Made by a program: the position numbers and the translations under genes. A stretch of 64,000 bases of DNA. Source: Pseudomonas sp. MM223. Its GTDB lineage: Bacteria > Pseudomonadota > Gammaproteobacteria > Pseudomonadales > Pseudomonadaceae. A model generated the notes under the pieces. The model was given only the letters and a program-made list of their open reading frames with translations. It was not told where the DNA came from and did no database searches. This document shows, piece after piece, positions 26,669 through 35,301 of the stretch. The number at the start of each line of letters is the position of its first letter. The first letter of the stretch is position 1. Where the stretch lies: the NCBI GenBank assembly GCA_947090765.1, contig OX352322.1, positions 825,501 to 889,500 on the forward strand, written 5' to 3'.

Positions 26669-26866
26669 TCAAAAATTGAGGGTGAGCTGCTGGGCGCGCT
26701 TGTACCCTTTCAGCCAGGAGGCAAGCATGGCAGGGTGCTTGTAGGGGCAGGCATATATGGGCAGCCCTTTCTCGGCGGCTTCAACCCCAGCAGCCTCCAC
26801 CGCAGGATGGGGGTTATTGAACTGGCGCCTGTCCGCTTTTCGCTCCTGCGCATCTTCGTTCTGCAT
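26669..26866 (-). CDS. RMF-like small protein, 65 aa
   Basis: The chosen ATG (26864-26866) gives MQNEDAQERKADRRQFNNPH and a C-terminal half GVEAAEKGLPIYACPYKHPA followed by WLKGYKRAQQ. The spacing of Gly, CPY and WLxGY resembles the ribosome modulation factor family. Such small RMF-like proteins occur in ICEs. A ribosomal or RNA-binding role is inference. The pattern extends over about 35 residues only, so confidence is moderate. Confidence 0.55.
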   Translation of the reverse strand: MQNEDAQERKADRRQFNNPHPAVEAAGVEAAEKGLPIYACPYKHPAMLASWLKGYKRAQQLTLNF

Positions 26867-27283
26867 CGATTGTTCCTCATCAGCGCCACTGTTCACGCCG
26901 GGCGAGTCACGCCTCAAACGACCTGGCCACCAGCAACTCCCCGACAAGGGCGTTTTTTACGACCCCGTGGCTCACTTCGATACAAGTTAGCAGCCGTAGA
27001 GCGGAGATACCTTCAGGCAATGGTAATTTGCCAGCGCTGGCATTTCAAATTCCCCCTGACCTGGGCAAGCGCTGCCTGCAGCGCCCCTTCGGCTACGAGT
27101 TCGCGTCCTCGTCGAAGGAGCTTCACGAGCTGCGGCCGCAACAGAAGGTCCTTGTCGCCGGTAATGTGAAGCATCAGACGCCAGGTTCAGAGGAAGGGAC
27201 AGCGACGATCCGTCCTTGTCTCCGGAAACTTCACGAGTGGCGCGCCTGAAAATAGCTCTCACGCCAATGCCCGTGTGCCACAG
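26867..27283. other. Gene-free stretch with leader-like repeats
   Basis: No credible gene. Two repeats of the GTGAAG...GACAAGGACGG family lie at 27,116-27,172 and 27,200-27,246. Confidence 0.55.
27116..27246 (-). repeat. Leader-like repeats, copies 3 and 4
   Basis: Minus-strand core CTCGTGAAGTTTCCGGAGAC then AAGGACGGATCGTCG (27,200-27,246). A diverged form with GACAAGGACC and distal CTTCAC/GTGAAG arms lies at 27,116-27,172. The same core occurs twice at 27,698-27,854. Confidence 0.5.
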
Positions 27284-27670
27284 CTAGTGGGGAATCATGC
27301 TTGAGCGGTAGAGCGCCGACCATGCCAGCAGCGTAGCGCTGGGGTCCTCCAGTGCGGCACGAACCATCACCTCAGCGTGTTGACCTGTGATGTCGCAAAC
27401 TGCCTGCCCAAGTCGAAGGAGCTCAGCTTTCACCCCTGCATCCCGGGCTTTGGTCGCAAACTCATACTCCTCGGCCTGCCCATACTCAAAGGTGGCATTG
27501 AACCGGAGGCGAAGCATTTCGATGGCCTCCACTTCGGCCTCCGGCAGCATGATGGATTCGCCGTCGCAAAAGACCTGGCGGACGCCATTGAGAGCTCGAA
27601 CGGCATCCATGTAGCGCGAGGGGTCTACAGTCGCTTTGACGGATGGATATTCCGGGTAGTCGTGGTGCAT
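27284..27670 (-). CDS. ICE hypothetical protein, 128 aa
   Basis: The start MHHDYPEYPSVKATVDPSRY (ATG 27668-27670) is chosen. The frame open to 27856 passes through two repeat copies. It is mostly helical with an acidic middle (LPEAEVEAIEMLRLRFNATF). It lies between ssb and the RMF-like gene. Family not recognised. Confidence 0.6.
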   Translation of the reverse strand: MHHDYPEYPSVKATVDPSRYMDAVRALNGVRQVFCDGESIMLPEAEVEAIEMLRLRFNATFEYGQAEEYEFATKARDAGVKAELLRLGQAVCDITGQHAEVMVRAALEDPSATLLAWSALYRSSMIPH

Positions 27671-27697
27671 GGGGCGATACCTCGAAGCGGAATGAGG

Positions 27698-27854
27698 TGG
27701 CGACGATCCGTCCTTGCCCCCAGTGACTTCACGAGAGGCGCCTGAAAAATCGCCTGCCAGGCTGTGGCTAGAATGCCGTGGAGATACCCCATCGAAGGGA
27801 GGGGAAACTCGAAGTGACGTCCTTGTCACCAGGAGCTTCGCGATGTGGCGCGCC
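27698..27854 (-). repeat. Leader-like repeats, copies 1 and 2
   Basis: The minus-strand unit CTCGTGAAGTCACTGGGGGC then AAGGACGGATCGTCG lies at 27,698-27,746. A second copy, CGCGAAGCTCCTGGTGACAA then GGACGTCAC, lies at 27,811-27,854, where GGTGAC and GTCAC can pair. Both lie between ssb and the following gene. Confidence 0.5.
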
Positions 27855-27868
27855 AAATTAAGGGGGGG

Positions 27869-28381
27869 CTACAGGGGGATGTCGTCGTCAAAGCCATCGC
27901 TGTAGTGGCGCATGTCGTCGGGGCTCGGCTGAGGAACGTTTTGAGCGTGGCCGCCGCTGGTCTGACTGCGCCCCTGACCTTGCTGGTGATTGGCCGGACG
28001 CTGACCATTGCCGTTCGATGCCAGGGTGATCTGTTCGATACGATGCGGGAGGATCGCGATGCGGCTTGCCTCGACCTTCAGCGCCGAAACGTCTTCACCC
28101 GTTTGCTTGTCTTTCCAGGTGTCCATGATCGCCCGGCCAATGACCAAGACCCGCATACCTTTCTGGAACAGTTCAGCAAAGCGCTCGGCATCCTGATGCC
28201 ACCACTCAACGTTGCACCAGAACCCCCCACGATCCTTGTAGCCACCCTGGCCATCAGGGATCGAGTTGTCGAACATCACATTGAGTCGCAGCATGTGCCG
28301 CGGATCTTTGTTGCCGTTGGCAAACGACCGGTGCTCAGCGGCGTTACCAACGTTGCCTTCCCAAACTACTGGTGTACCCAT
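27869..28381 (-). CDS. ssb: Single-stranded DNA-binding protein of the ICE
   Basis: 170 aa from the ATG at 28379-28381. OB-fold features: DPRHMLRLNVMFDNSI, GFWCNVEWWHQDAERFAELF and GMRVLVIGRAIMDTWKDKQT. A Gln/Gly-rich linker ends in the acidic tip DGFDDDIPL, close to the usual DDDIPF interaction tail. ICE Ssb proteins of this type coat transfer intermediates. It is in one operon with DUF3158 and TIGR03761. Confidence 0.85.
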   Translation of the reverse strand: MGTPVVWEGNVGNAAEHRSFANGNKDPRHMLRLNVMFDNSIPDGQGGYKDRGGFWCNVEWWHQDAERFAELFQKGMRVLVIGRAIMDTWKDKQTGEDVSALKVEASRIAILPHRIEQITLASNGNGQRPANHQQGQGRSQTSGGHAQNVPQPSPDDMRHYSDGFDDDIPL

Positions 28382-28395
28382 GGTGTATCTCCCGT

Positions 28396-28941
28396 TCAGT
28401 GTTGAGGTGGGTTCATGACCTGCTGCAGTCGAGCCTGATATTCGGCTTCGGCCTGCCCCATCTTTTCTGCGCATTCGGCGGCCTGTTTGCCGATGGAGTG
28501 GATGAGGCTGATCTGCATGTTCAGGGTGATTCGGTGTTGCTCCAGGGCAAACAGGTCCTGCAGCAAGTGGATTGGTGTTTTGGGGGCGTGAACCATCTGA
28601 GCCCATACGCCGACACCCATGCGCCGCTCTTGCACGCTTTGCCAGCGAAGAAAGGTTGTGCCAGCTGCTGTGTTTTGCTCGATGAGCCTGACGGGCAGCA
28701 GAGCGAATGGATGTTGGCGAACCTGGGCCAGTACTTCCTGGGTAAGGGTGCGCAGCCCCGCCTCCAGCGATGCGCACTGCTCCGCCAACTGGACCAGCTC
28801 CCCCTTACCTTTAAAGGGCTTTAAAAGGCCTTTTAGTGAGGCACTCTGTTGCAGCCCCTGATAGGCACCCTGTTGCAGCGGTTTGAAGGCACTCTGTTGC
28901 AGTGCCTCCATTGGTCGGGTGTCCGATCGCATGAGCGTCAT
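28396..28941 (-). CDS. DUF3158 family ICE protein
   Basis: 181 aa. Recognised from its position between the TIGR03761 gene and ssb and from GELVQLAEQCASLEAGLRTL, FALLPVRLIEQNTAAGTTFL. The N-terminus carries degenerate repeats ALQQSAFKPLQQGAYQGLQQ. Mostly helical; function unknown. The ATG overlaps the preceding stop by 4 bases. Confidence 0.75.
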   Translation of the reverse strand: MTLMRSDTRPMEALQQSAFKPLQQGAYQGLQQSASLKGLLKPFKGKGELVQLAEQCASLEAGLRTLTQEVLAQVRQHPFALLPVRLIEQNTAAGTTFLRWQSVQERRMGVGVWAQMVHAPKTPIHLLQDLFALEQHRITLNMQISLIHSIGKQAAECAEKMGQAEAEYQARLQQVMNPPQH

Positions 28942-29669
28942 GCCTCGCCTTCGAATTCGTCATCCACATCCTCGACCGGGCCTGCGGAGCCACGGCGGAT
29001 GGGCGGGGCGAAGTTCGAGCGGCGGGTGCCTTCCAGGATGTCCTGGGGGATATCGCCGTAGCGCTTGTACATTTCGCGCGCGTTTTCAGCCCGGGCATTG
29101 TTGGCGGCGAAGTCGTCACGCGATGCGCCGGAGAAGCGATGGAGCTGGGCCAGCCCAAAAAGACTGCGCAGCAGGTGAGCACCTTCATCGATCCAGATCT
29201 CGCCATCGCGGCGACCGATCATGGCGACGTGCTGAGCCAGCAGGATGCGGCGGACGACTTCGTCGTACTGAGTCAGTAGATGGACGCCCTTGAAGCCCAG
29301 CGGGTTGGAGATGAAGAGCGGCAGCTTCAGCGGCTGGATGGAGAGGTTCTCGCCGATTTCGAGTGCTTTGGGGAGTTGGGCCATCACTCCATCAAGGCGG
29401 CTGTCGATGGCCTTGAGGGCATCATCTACCTCCTGGATTTTCTCCTCGATCCTGATCATCCACCAGTCGGAGTACGGGTCGTCTTGCGCTGCGGCGCGAT
29501 CGATCTGGTTGATCTTGAGGCAGAAGCCAGCCAGCCCAAGAATGCTGTGTTTGTCGTCGGTCTTCTGGCGACCCAGCCAGATTCGGGCGGCATGGTGAGT
29601 GTGGAGAGTCAGCTGGACCTGGCTCCTGAGGGAGCCGATGTTGAGCTGATAGTTGTCAGCCATGGACAT
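28938..29669 (-). CDS. PFL_4669 / TIGR03761 family integrating conjugative element protein
   Basis: 243 aa. Matches the family by SLRSQVQLTLHTHHAARIWL, DPYSDWWMIRIEEKI and PQDILEGTRRSNFAPPIRRG, with an acidic end (EDVDDEFEGEA). The family is a marker of PAPI-1-like ICEs; its role is not established. It lies directly downstream of the large palindrome array, whose transcription or structure may affect it. Confidence 0.82.
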   Translation of the reverse strand: MSMADNYQLNIGSLRSQVQLTLHTHHAARIWLGRQKTDDKHSILGLAGFCLKINQIDRAAAQDDPYSDWWMIRIEEKIQEVDDALKAIDSRLDGVMAQLPKALEIGENLSIQPLKLPLFISNPLGFKGVHLLTQYDEVVRRILLAQHVAMIGRRDGEIWIDEGAHLLRSLFGLAQLHRFSGASRDDFAANNARAENAREMYKRYGDIPQDILEGTRRSNFAPPIRRGSAGPVEDVDDEFEGEA

Positions 29670-29811
29670 GGTTTCCTTATATAAGGTGGGTGAACGATGT
29701 CCATGCTGCTGTCGGGCCGTTTGTGGCGCAGTAATAAATGAAGAACCCGGTGTGCTGGATTTGTCATTGGTTTAACGGTGCCTTGGAGATGTGGCCTGCA
29801 CCACTATGAGG

Positions 29812-30492
29812 TGTTGCCAGTGGCAACAGCCGGTCACCGTCGCCCCCGGGAGAAGACCGTGTGTTGGTTGGGCTTACCCACTGTTGCCAGTGGCAACAGT
29901 GGGTAAGCCGTCGGCGCCGGTGAAGACCGCCTGGCAGTCGGCGCTGCTTGGTGTTGCCAGTGGCAACAGTCGGCCACCGTCGCCCCCCCGGTGAAGACCG
30001 TGTGTTGGTTGGACTGTGCATAGTGTTGCCAGTGGCAACAGTGGGCAAACCGTCGGCGCCGGTGAAGACCGCCTGGCAGTCGGCGCTGCTTGGTGTTGCC
30101 AGTGGCAACAGTCGGCCACCGTCGCCCCCCCGGTGAAGACCGTGTGTTGGTTGGACTGTGCATAGTGTTGCCAGTGGCAACAGTGGGCAAACCGTCGGCG
30201 CCGGTGAAGACCGCCTGGCAGTCGGCGCTGCTTGGTGTTGCCAGTGGCAACAGTCGGCCACCGTCGCCCCCCCGGTGAAGACCGTGTGTTGGTTGGACTG
30301 TGCATAGTGTTGCCAGTGGCAACAGCCGGTCACTGTCGACGCGGGTGAAGACCGTGTGTCTGGTTGGCTGTGCGTAGTGTTGCCAGTGGCAACAGTGGAG
30401 AAGTTGTTCGGGCCGATGAGTGGCGGGCTGTTTTCCCGCGGGAGCACCGCTCAGATGGGCGGCATCGGTGGATGGTGTTGCCAGTGGCAACA
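29812..30492. repeat. Array of ten 17-bp palindromes on a 70-72 bp period
   Basis: TGTTGCCAGTGGCAACA occurs unchanged at 29812, 29882, 29952, 30024, 30094, 30166, 30236, 30308, 30378 and 30476. Steps are 70, 70, 72, 70, 72, 70, 72, 70 and 98. Two spacer types alternate; both contain GGTGAAGACCG, and the central units are near-identical 142-bp direct repeats. Long open frames here only reflect the repeat. There is no cas gene and spacers are not unique. Confidence 0.95.
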
Positions 30493-30496
30493 CGCC

Positions 30497-31219
30497 CTAC
30501 CATTGATGTGGCAGCAGCATGCCTGCCCAGCCAGCCATCGCCAGGAACGGACCCAAAGGAATTCTTGAGGTGCTGGACAGAGCTTTTTGCAGCTTGAGGT
30601 ATCCACATGCCAGGGCTGCAAGTACTAGGGTACAACCTGCTGTCCAGGGAAGTGCCTGCCAGCCAGTCCATGCCCCAATTAGGGCCAGCATCTTGAAGTC
30701 GCCAGCGCCCAGGCTTTCTATGCCGGTAATGAATTTGACCAAGTGGAAAACTGACCAAAGGCTCAAATAGCCCATGGCACAGCCCCAAAGTGCCTCGTGC
30801 AGTGTCGTGAAAACTCCAAAGGAGTTGAGTGCGAGACCGATCCAGAGGATGGGTATTACCAGCGCATCCGGCAGCATATGGTGTTCACTGTCGATCAAGC
30901 TCAAAGCCAGAAGACACCAAGTGAACACCAGGGCAAAGAATGCCTGCATGGTTGGCCCATAATGCACCGTCACCACTAACGACAAGACAGCGCAGCCGAT
31001 TTGCGCGGCCCAGGTTCCACGCACCGGAGATCCGGTCGTTTGAAGCTCGCAAGGATTATCGAGATCCAGCCCGAGTAGTTCCCGAGCATCCCGCTGCCAT
31101 TGTTGCTCGAGGAAAGCAGGCAACCAGCAGGCAACCCAAGTACTGAGGCGACCGGCCAGCATGCCCAAAACGATGGAGCCAAGCCCTAGGGTGATCTCAA
31201 GCCCCATCCACTCACTCAT
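30497..31219 (-). CDS. ICE-encoded A24 prepilin peptidase
   Basis: 240 aa from the ATG at 31217-31219, with GAGGAG upstream and an 8-base overlap with the replication gene. Catalytic aspartates are in LIDSEHHMLPD and GAGDFKMLALIGAW (GxGD motif), within about seven membrane segments. It resembles host PilD (46,092) in the C-terminal half but lacks the CxxC zinc pairs of the N-terminal loop. Probable substrates are PilS and PilV of the same element. Confidence 0.82.
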   Translation of the reverse strand: MSEWMGLEITLGLGSIVLGMLAGRLSTWVACWLPAFLEQQWQRDARELLGLDLDNPCELQTTGSPVRGTWAAQIGCAVLSLVVTVHYGPTMQAFFALVFTWCLLALSLIDSEHHMLPDALVIPILWIGLALNSFGVFTTLHEALWGCAMGYLSLWSVFHLVKFITGIESLGAGDFKMLALIGAWTGWQALPWTAGCTLVLAALACGYLKLQKALSSTSRIPLGPFLAMAGWAGMLLPHQW

Positions 31220-32450
31220 CGGTGGACTCCTCGCGGCGACGTGGGTCAAGCAGGGCTTGGAGCGAAGTCAGGGCGGAGTTCGCTGTCTGCATCGAGGTTG
31301 CTGTCGGTGCCGGCTTTTGGGCGGGGGACTGGGCAGGGCGTGCAACCGTCCGTGCCGGTGGAGGCGTTGGCGTCGGAGTTGCGGCGGGCGCTGAAGGATT
31401 CCACTCAGCGTTGAAGTCGCCCCGGATGGCCTTGCCAGCAAGGGTCGTCAGGTATGCAAGTGGCTTGGCCACGCTCCCAGTTGTGCATCGATGTTTCCAC
31501 TGGTTGATCACCGCCTCTCGGACATGCTCCGGTACAGGTCCCATAATCTCTCGTGCTTTCACACGGTCCTCTGGCTTGAGAAGATCCAGGGCAAGCAACC
31601 AATTCACACCTGCACTCTCGCGCGGTTGTACAAAGCTTTTAGATACAGACTTGTCTGTATTTGTATACGTACTGTCAGAGTTCGGATTCCGAACTGAGGG
31701 TGTACTCAGCGGTTTTAGGCTGAGTTCGGATTCCGAACTGAGGGGAAGATCTCCCTGTTTCGCTGAGTTCTCACTGAGTTCGGATTCCGAACTCAGTCCT
31801 TCCGGGGCTAAATCTTGCTGAGTTCGGATTCCGAACTCAGGTGCGGGCAGCGCGTTATGCTTGGTCTCTACAGCCCAAGTCTGGGCATTCAGCCGATCGC
31901 TAATCGTGTCAATGCGCGAGGGAAGGCGTCGGCCCACGTCGGGATCGCTGGTGAATTCGCGCCAGGTGATCGCTGCGATGTCCTTGATCGCTTTGTTCTG
32001 ATGCTCCATGGATTGCATCAGCAAGGTCATGTAGTCCTTGTCGAACTCCAGGGCCTCTGCCGGTGTTACTGGCTCGTCGTGGAGCAGATAGACATTCCCC
32101 TGAACCTGTCCGTTGATCTCATTGCGGACGGTCCTACCCAAGCTCAACCAACGAGTTAGACGGAGCACGGTGAGGGCCTTTGCCACGGTTTCTCGAGAGG
32201 CATGTTTCCCTGGGTTCATGCCCAAGTATGGCCGTAGCTGGTCATAGGTGGGGAAGGCAGTGATGCCATCTTCGTTGACAAGTAATCGGAATACTTGCCA
32301 ACAATTACGTTCCAAGGGGGTGAGCCGATTGTCGAGCAGGAGCTTACGCGGGACCGTTTCATGCGGATTACCGCTGAATATGATCCCGGAGTAGGGGGTA
32401 GCAGGTGCAGCAGTAGGGGCGGTGTCCTCAGGCTCTCTTCTTCTGTACAT
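31212..32450 (-). CDS. STY4528-family island replication protein
   Basis: 412 aa. The conserved N-terminus includes NPHETVPRKLLLDNRLTPLE and a winged-helix-like part (PTYDQLRPYLGMNPGKHASR). A low-complexity middle (about 205-265) contains four repeats SESELS encoded by palindromes. The C-terminal part has PEHVREAVINQWKHR followed by a Pro/Ala-rich tail. The family is annotated as pathogenicity-island replication protein in SPI-7/PAPI-1-like elements; the biochemical role is not proven. Confidence 0.8.
   Translation of the reverse strand: MYRRREPEDTAPTAAPATPYSGIIFSGNPHETVPRKLLLDNRLTPLERNCWQVFRLLVNEDGITAFPTYDQLRPYLGMNPGKHASRETVAKALTVLRLTRWLSLGRTVRNEINGQVQGNVYLLHDEPVTPAEALEFDKDYMTLLMQSMEHQNKAIKDIAAITWREFTSDPDVGRRLPSRIDTISDRLNAQTWAVETKHNALPAPEFGIRTQQDLAPEGLSSESELSENSAKQGDLPLSSESELSLKPLSTPSVRNPNSDSTYTNTDKSVSKSFVQPRESAGVNWLLALDLLKPEDRVKAREIMGPVPEHVREAVINQWKHRCTTGSVAKPLAYLTTLAGKAIRGDFNAEWNPSAPAATPTPTPPPARTVARPAQSPAQKPAPTATSMQTANSALTSLQALLDPRRREESTDE
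31634..31838. other. Candidate replication origin: AT-rich stretch and four phased 19-bp palindromes
   Basis: GAGTTCGGATTCCGAACTC or its one-base variant lies at 31678, 31722, 31776 and 31820 (steps 44, 54, 44, close to whole helical turns). Next to them at 31,634-31,672 is an AT-rich run with ATACAGAC/GTCTGTAT arms. Everything lies inside the replication-protein gene. Confidence 0.55.
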
Positions 32451-32510
32451 GGGCCTCGAGTTGCCCCGAGGCCGAATCTAGGAGCGTGGAAATCGGGAAC
32501 CGTGCGAGCT

Positions 32511-33206
32511 TCATTTTCTATGTTCGCCTTCTCCAAAGTGAGCGGAGGCGGGGCAGCAGTCCTCGACACGGCGTATGCCACCCTCGTCCAGCAGAGTGAG
32601 TTGTCGACGTTCAGATACTCGGGACTTTTCCTTGCTGCTGGGATACAGGCCTTGTTCGATCCACTGAGTGATACGAGACCAGATCTGCGCAAGCGTTAAG
32701 CCATCTGTGCTCAGTTCTTCTGCAACCAGCATGGCAACGTCGAGCATGGCCAGGCTGTCCTCGAGCTCCACTCGGTTTTCACCCATCAACTTGGTCCAGC
32801 GGTGCCAAATATGATGATCTTGATCCTCGGAAAGCTCGGGCCAACGTCCGCGCGGGGCTCGAACCCCAATGACGGTACGCTGAAGGGCGATCTCCTGAGG
32901 TGTGAGCCCGAAGAACTTGTTGAGCAAGCTTGTAGTGGCACCCAAGCGGATTGCCCGCTCAATAAGGCGGGTTTCCTCTTCTGAGCGAGCAGCCCCGGTC
33001 AGAAGCTTGAGGATCATCGAGCTGTTGATAGACACGTTGACCCAACTGACCGGTGTGTTGCGGAGCAGGCTGAGTACTGTTGGATGCTGGATCTGGCCCA
33101 GCACCTCGGGTTCAACCCCCATCTCCACACAGCGCTGGAGTTGGCCATTGCGCATCAGGTCAAGAAGCTGCGACAGAACTGCTTCGTTAAGTGTTGACTT
33201 GGACAT
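32511..33206 (-). CDS. DUF2857 family ICE protein
   Basis: 231 aa. Typical features are LRNTPVSWVNVSINSSMILK, RAIRLGATTSLLNKFFGL and TPQEIALQRTVIGVRAPRGR. A helix-turn-helix-like segment around ATTSLLNKFFGLTPQEI suggests DNA binding. It lies between parB and the replication gene, a conserved position in this ICE family. Function unknown. Confidence 0.8.
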   Translation of the reverse strand: MSKSTLNEAVLSQLLDLMRNGQLQRCVEMGVEPEVLGQIQHPTVLSLLRNTPVSWVNVSINSSMILKLLTGAARSEEETRLIERAIRLGATTSLLNKFFGLTPQEIALQRTVIGVRAPRGRWPELSEDQDHHIWHRWTKLMGENRVELEDSLAMLDVAMLVAEELSTDGLTLAQIWSRITQWIEQGLYPSSKEKSRVSERRQLTLLDEGGIRRVEDCCPASAHFGEGEHRK

Positions 33207-33238
33207 TGAGACTCCCTCCCATTCATCTCATCGAGTGT

Positions 33239-34945
33239 TCAGATGCCCTGGGCTTCCGAGGACCGTTTGAACTCTTCGATTTCCAAGTCGATCAACCGGC
33301 GAGCCAGTCGAATGATGCGGAACAGTTTGACCAGCGCGCCGTCGCTCAAACGGCCGTCGTCTCCTGGAGACTGTTCAGTACTCAAGGGCTGGCCCAGCAG
33401 CAGTTGTCCTAACCCGGCTGCAAATTCAAACTCACCTAATGCGCTGGCAGGATCTGGTTGCTCGTTCAGCATTTTCAGAGCGATAGCCATGGCTCCGCTC
33501 AATGACTGAAGCAGCGTCACGGTATGTTGAGCTGTTGCAGTGATTTCGACATCGGTGTCGGGCTGTTTGTATTTGAAACCGATCCCGCCATCGATTGCCT
33601 GGATATCGCCTGGGCCGTTGACGGACTCGAGAATCTCAACTGCCAGCTGGGCTACCTGGTTGCGCAATTCTGCAGCTTGGTCAATCTGCCGCTCGATGTA
33701 CCAAAGGTCTGTGATGGGGTGCAGTCCCCCGGCCTGTACGGGAATGGCGACCAGACAGTTCGCGTTGAAATCGGGTAGGGTTTCCCCACTGAGGGCGGCA
33801 ACCTTCGCTTTGGTCTCGATCACTCGCTGGCTGAGATTCGCTGGGGACGCAATGTGCCCTGCAACTCGCTCCTGCTGCTCCTCTGGTGTGAGCAAGGCTC
33901 CCGGCGCTGGGGCTGCTGGCTGGGGTGGTGTATGCGGAGACCGCTGCGAGCGACCAGTACCTTCAGATGGTTGTTGCGATGGCGGAAGGGTAGGGCCTGC
34001 CCCAGTGCCTGGCGCAGGCGCGGGTGGAGTGGACGTCGAACTGGTGATCGGCAATTCAACCACCGGCGTCGAGCGACGAAGCTTGTCCTGCTGTTGAGTG
34101 ATCTCCAGCAAGATGTCCTCATAGCCCAACAGCAGCGATTTTTTCATCGTGCCGATGAGCTCGTCCTGGAAACGCTGGAACAGGAACTCTTCTGCCTCGC
34201 CTTCGAACTGGGCAAGGACGTCCTGGAACAACATCTCGAAGTCGACGCCTTCATTGCTGTAGTGCTTGTCCCAGCAGGCCAGTGCTGACTTCCTTAACGA
34301 CAGTATTTTCTCGATCTGTGGCTTGCCGAGACCATTGTAGAGGAGAGCAGGTACGGCAGGGAGCAGGTGCTGAACCGTGTCTAGCATCCTGCTGATATGA
34401 GAAGGAGAGATTGGGTATCCGTCCTTCGTCAGACGGCGAGAGAGTTCTCGAATCCCAATCACCTCCCCACTCTCGGATTCATACAGCGCTTTTGCGTTCC
34501 CCACACCCACGGCGCGCTCGATGAACTTGAGTTCACCCTTGAGATCCTCAGCTAAGTGGCCGGTGAGCATGATGATCTCACCGCGGGCTTGGTCCCAAGG
34601 GCGGAACAGCACGTGGAGGCGCTGGTACAGCGGGTCGTTGGTCTCTTGGAACAGCTCCTTCAAGATCGAGATGCGAGTATTGCCACCGTTGCGAATACGG
34701 TACTTCTCTTCCCCTGGCCGGCGAGTTACAGGCGGGGGGGTGTCGAGGCCGCGGTTGCGTATCGACTCCTTGAGTTCATCGTACCGAGGGTTACGGGTGG
34801 TACGAGGGTTGTCCTCCCAAGGGAGGACCTCGTCGATGCTCAGCACGAGTGGGGTATCAGCGATAGGGTCGCTCATGGCGGCGGTGGAGCCTGTAGGGCT
34901 GAAGCCTGGAGCCAGGAGCTTGGCTTTGAGGTCTGTAGCGGCCAT
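33239..34945 (-). CDS. parB: ParB family protein of PFGI-1-like ICE
   Basis: 568 aa, longer than chromosomal ParB. The N-domain has DEVLPWEDNPRTTRNPRYDE, the KYRIRNGGNTRI segment in place of GERR-type boxes and the HTH region GIRELSRRLTKDGYPISPSH. A Pro-rich linker (about 310-360) separates a C-terminal domain unique to ICE ParB proteins. It should load at the ICE centromere with ParA. Intact, unlike parA. Two bases separate it from the Arc-like gene. Confidence 0.85.
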   Translation of the reverse strand: MAATDLKAKLLAPGFSPTGSTAAMSDPIADTPLVLSIDEVLPWEDNPRTTRNPRYDELKESIRNRGLDTPPPVTRRPGEEKYRIRNGGNTRISILKELFQETNDPLYQRLHVLFRPWDQARGEIIMLTGHLAEDLKGELKFIERAVGVGNAKALYESESGEVIGIRELSRRLTKDGYPISPSHISRMLDTVQHLLPAVPALLYNGLGKPQIEKILSLRKSALACWDKHYSNEGVDFEMLFQDVLAQFEGEAEEFLFQRFQDELIGTMKKSLLLGYEDILLEITQQQDKLRRSTPVVELPITSSTSTPPAPAPGTGAGPTLPPSQQPSEGTGRSQRSPHTPPQPAAPAPGALLTPEEQQERVAGHIASPANLSQRVIETKAKVAALSGETLPDFNANCLVAIPVQAGGLHPITDLWYIERQIDQAAELRNQVAQLAVEILESVNGPGDIQAIDGGIGFKYKQPDTDVEITATAQHTVTLLQSLSGAMAIALKMLNEQPDPASALGEFEFAAGLGQLLLGQPLSTEQSPGDDGRLSDGALVKLFRIIRLARRLIDLEIEEFKRSSEAQGI

Positions 34946-34946
34946 A

Positions 34947-35291
34947 TCAAGCTCCTACCGCAGCAATGTGGGACAGACCCAGTGGAGTTTGCTTGCGGAC
35001 CAGGTGCAACACCTCCTGGATGTCGGCCTGTGTAGGAACGGCGTTTTGCAGCAGGCGATCGATGATCTTGTAAGCGCGAACCAGCTCTGACTTGAGATTG
35101 TCGTCTGCTGAACCGGCCTGGACCTGAGCAGTATTGTGTTGGTCATTGAGCAGCGATTGCTCAAGACGCTCAATAATCTCGCTGTTCATAGAGCGATGGT
35201 TGTCGCGGGCGACTTGAGCGACACGTTCACGCATGCCATCAGGCAGGCGAACCACAAATTTGTCAGCGGTGCGGGAATTGGTTGCGTTCAT
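34947..35291 (-). CDS. Arc-family ribbon-helix-helix DNA-binding protein
   Basis: 114 aa. N-terminal [23 protein letters not shown], then [18 protein letters not shown], a good match to Arc. The C-terminal half is helical. It precedes parB by two bases and may regulate the operon or bind palindromic sites such as those at 29.8-30.5 kb; that link is only a suggestion. Confidence 0.8.
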   Translation of the reverse strand: MNATNSRTADKFVVRLPDGMRERVAQVARDNHRSMNSEIIERLEQSLLNDQHNTAQVQAGSADDNLKSELVRAYKIIDRLLQNAVPTQADIQEVLHLVRKQTPLGLSHIAAVGA

Positions 35292-35301
35292 GGTGTTCTC
35301 C

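Noticed and set aside
29812..30492. CRISPR array
   Set aside because: The repeat is only 17 bp, spacers are not unique but alternate between two types, and no cas gene is present.
29764..30493. Long repetitive open frames (VFTGADG/LPLATP-type) across the palindrome array
   Set aside because: All frames are open because the 142-bp unit lacks stops. The protein is an artefact of the repeat, with no start site or family likeness.
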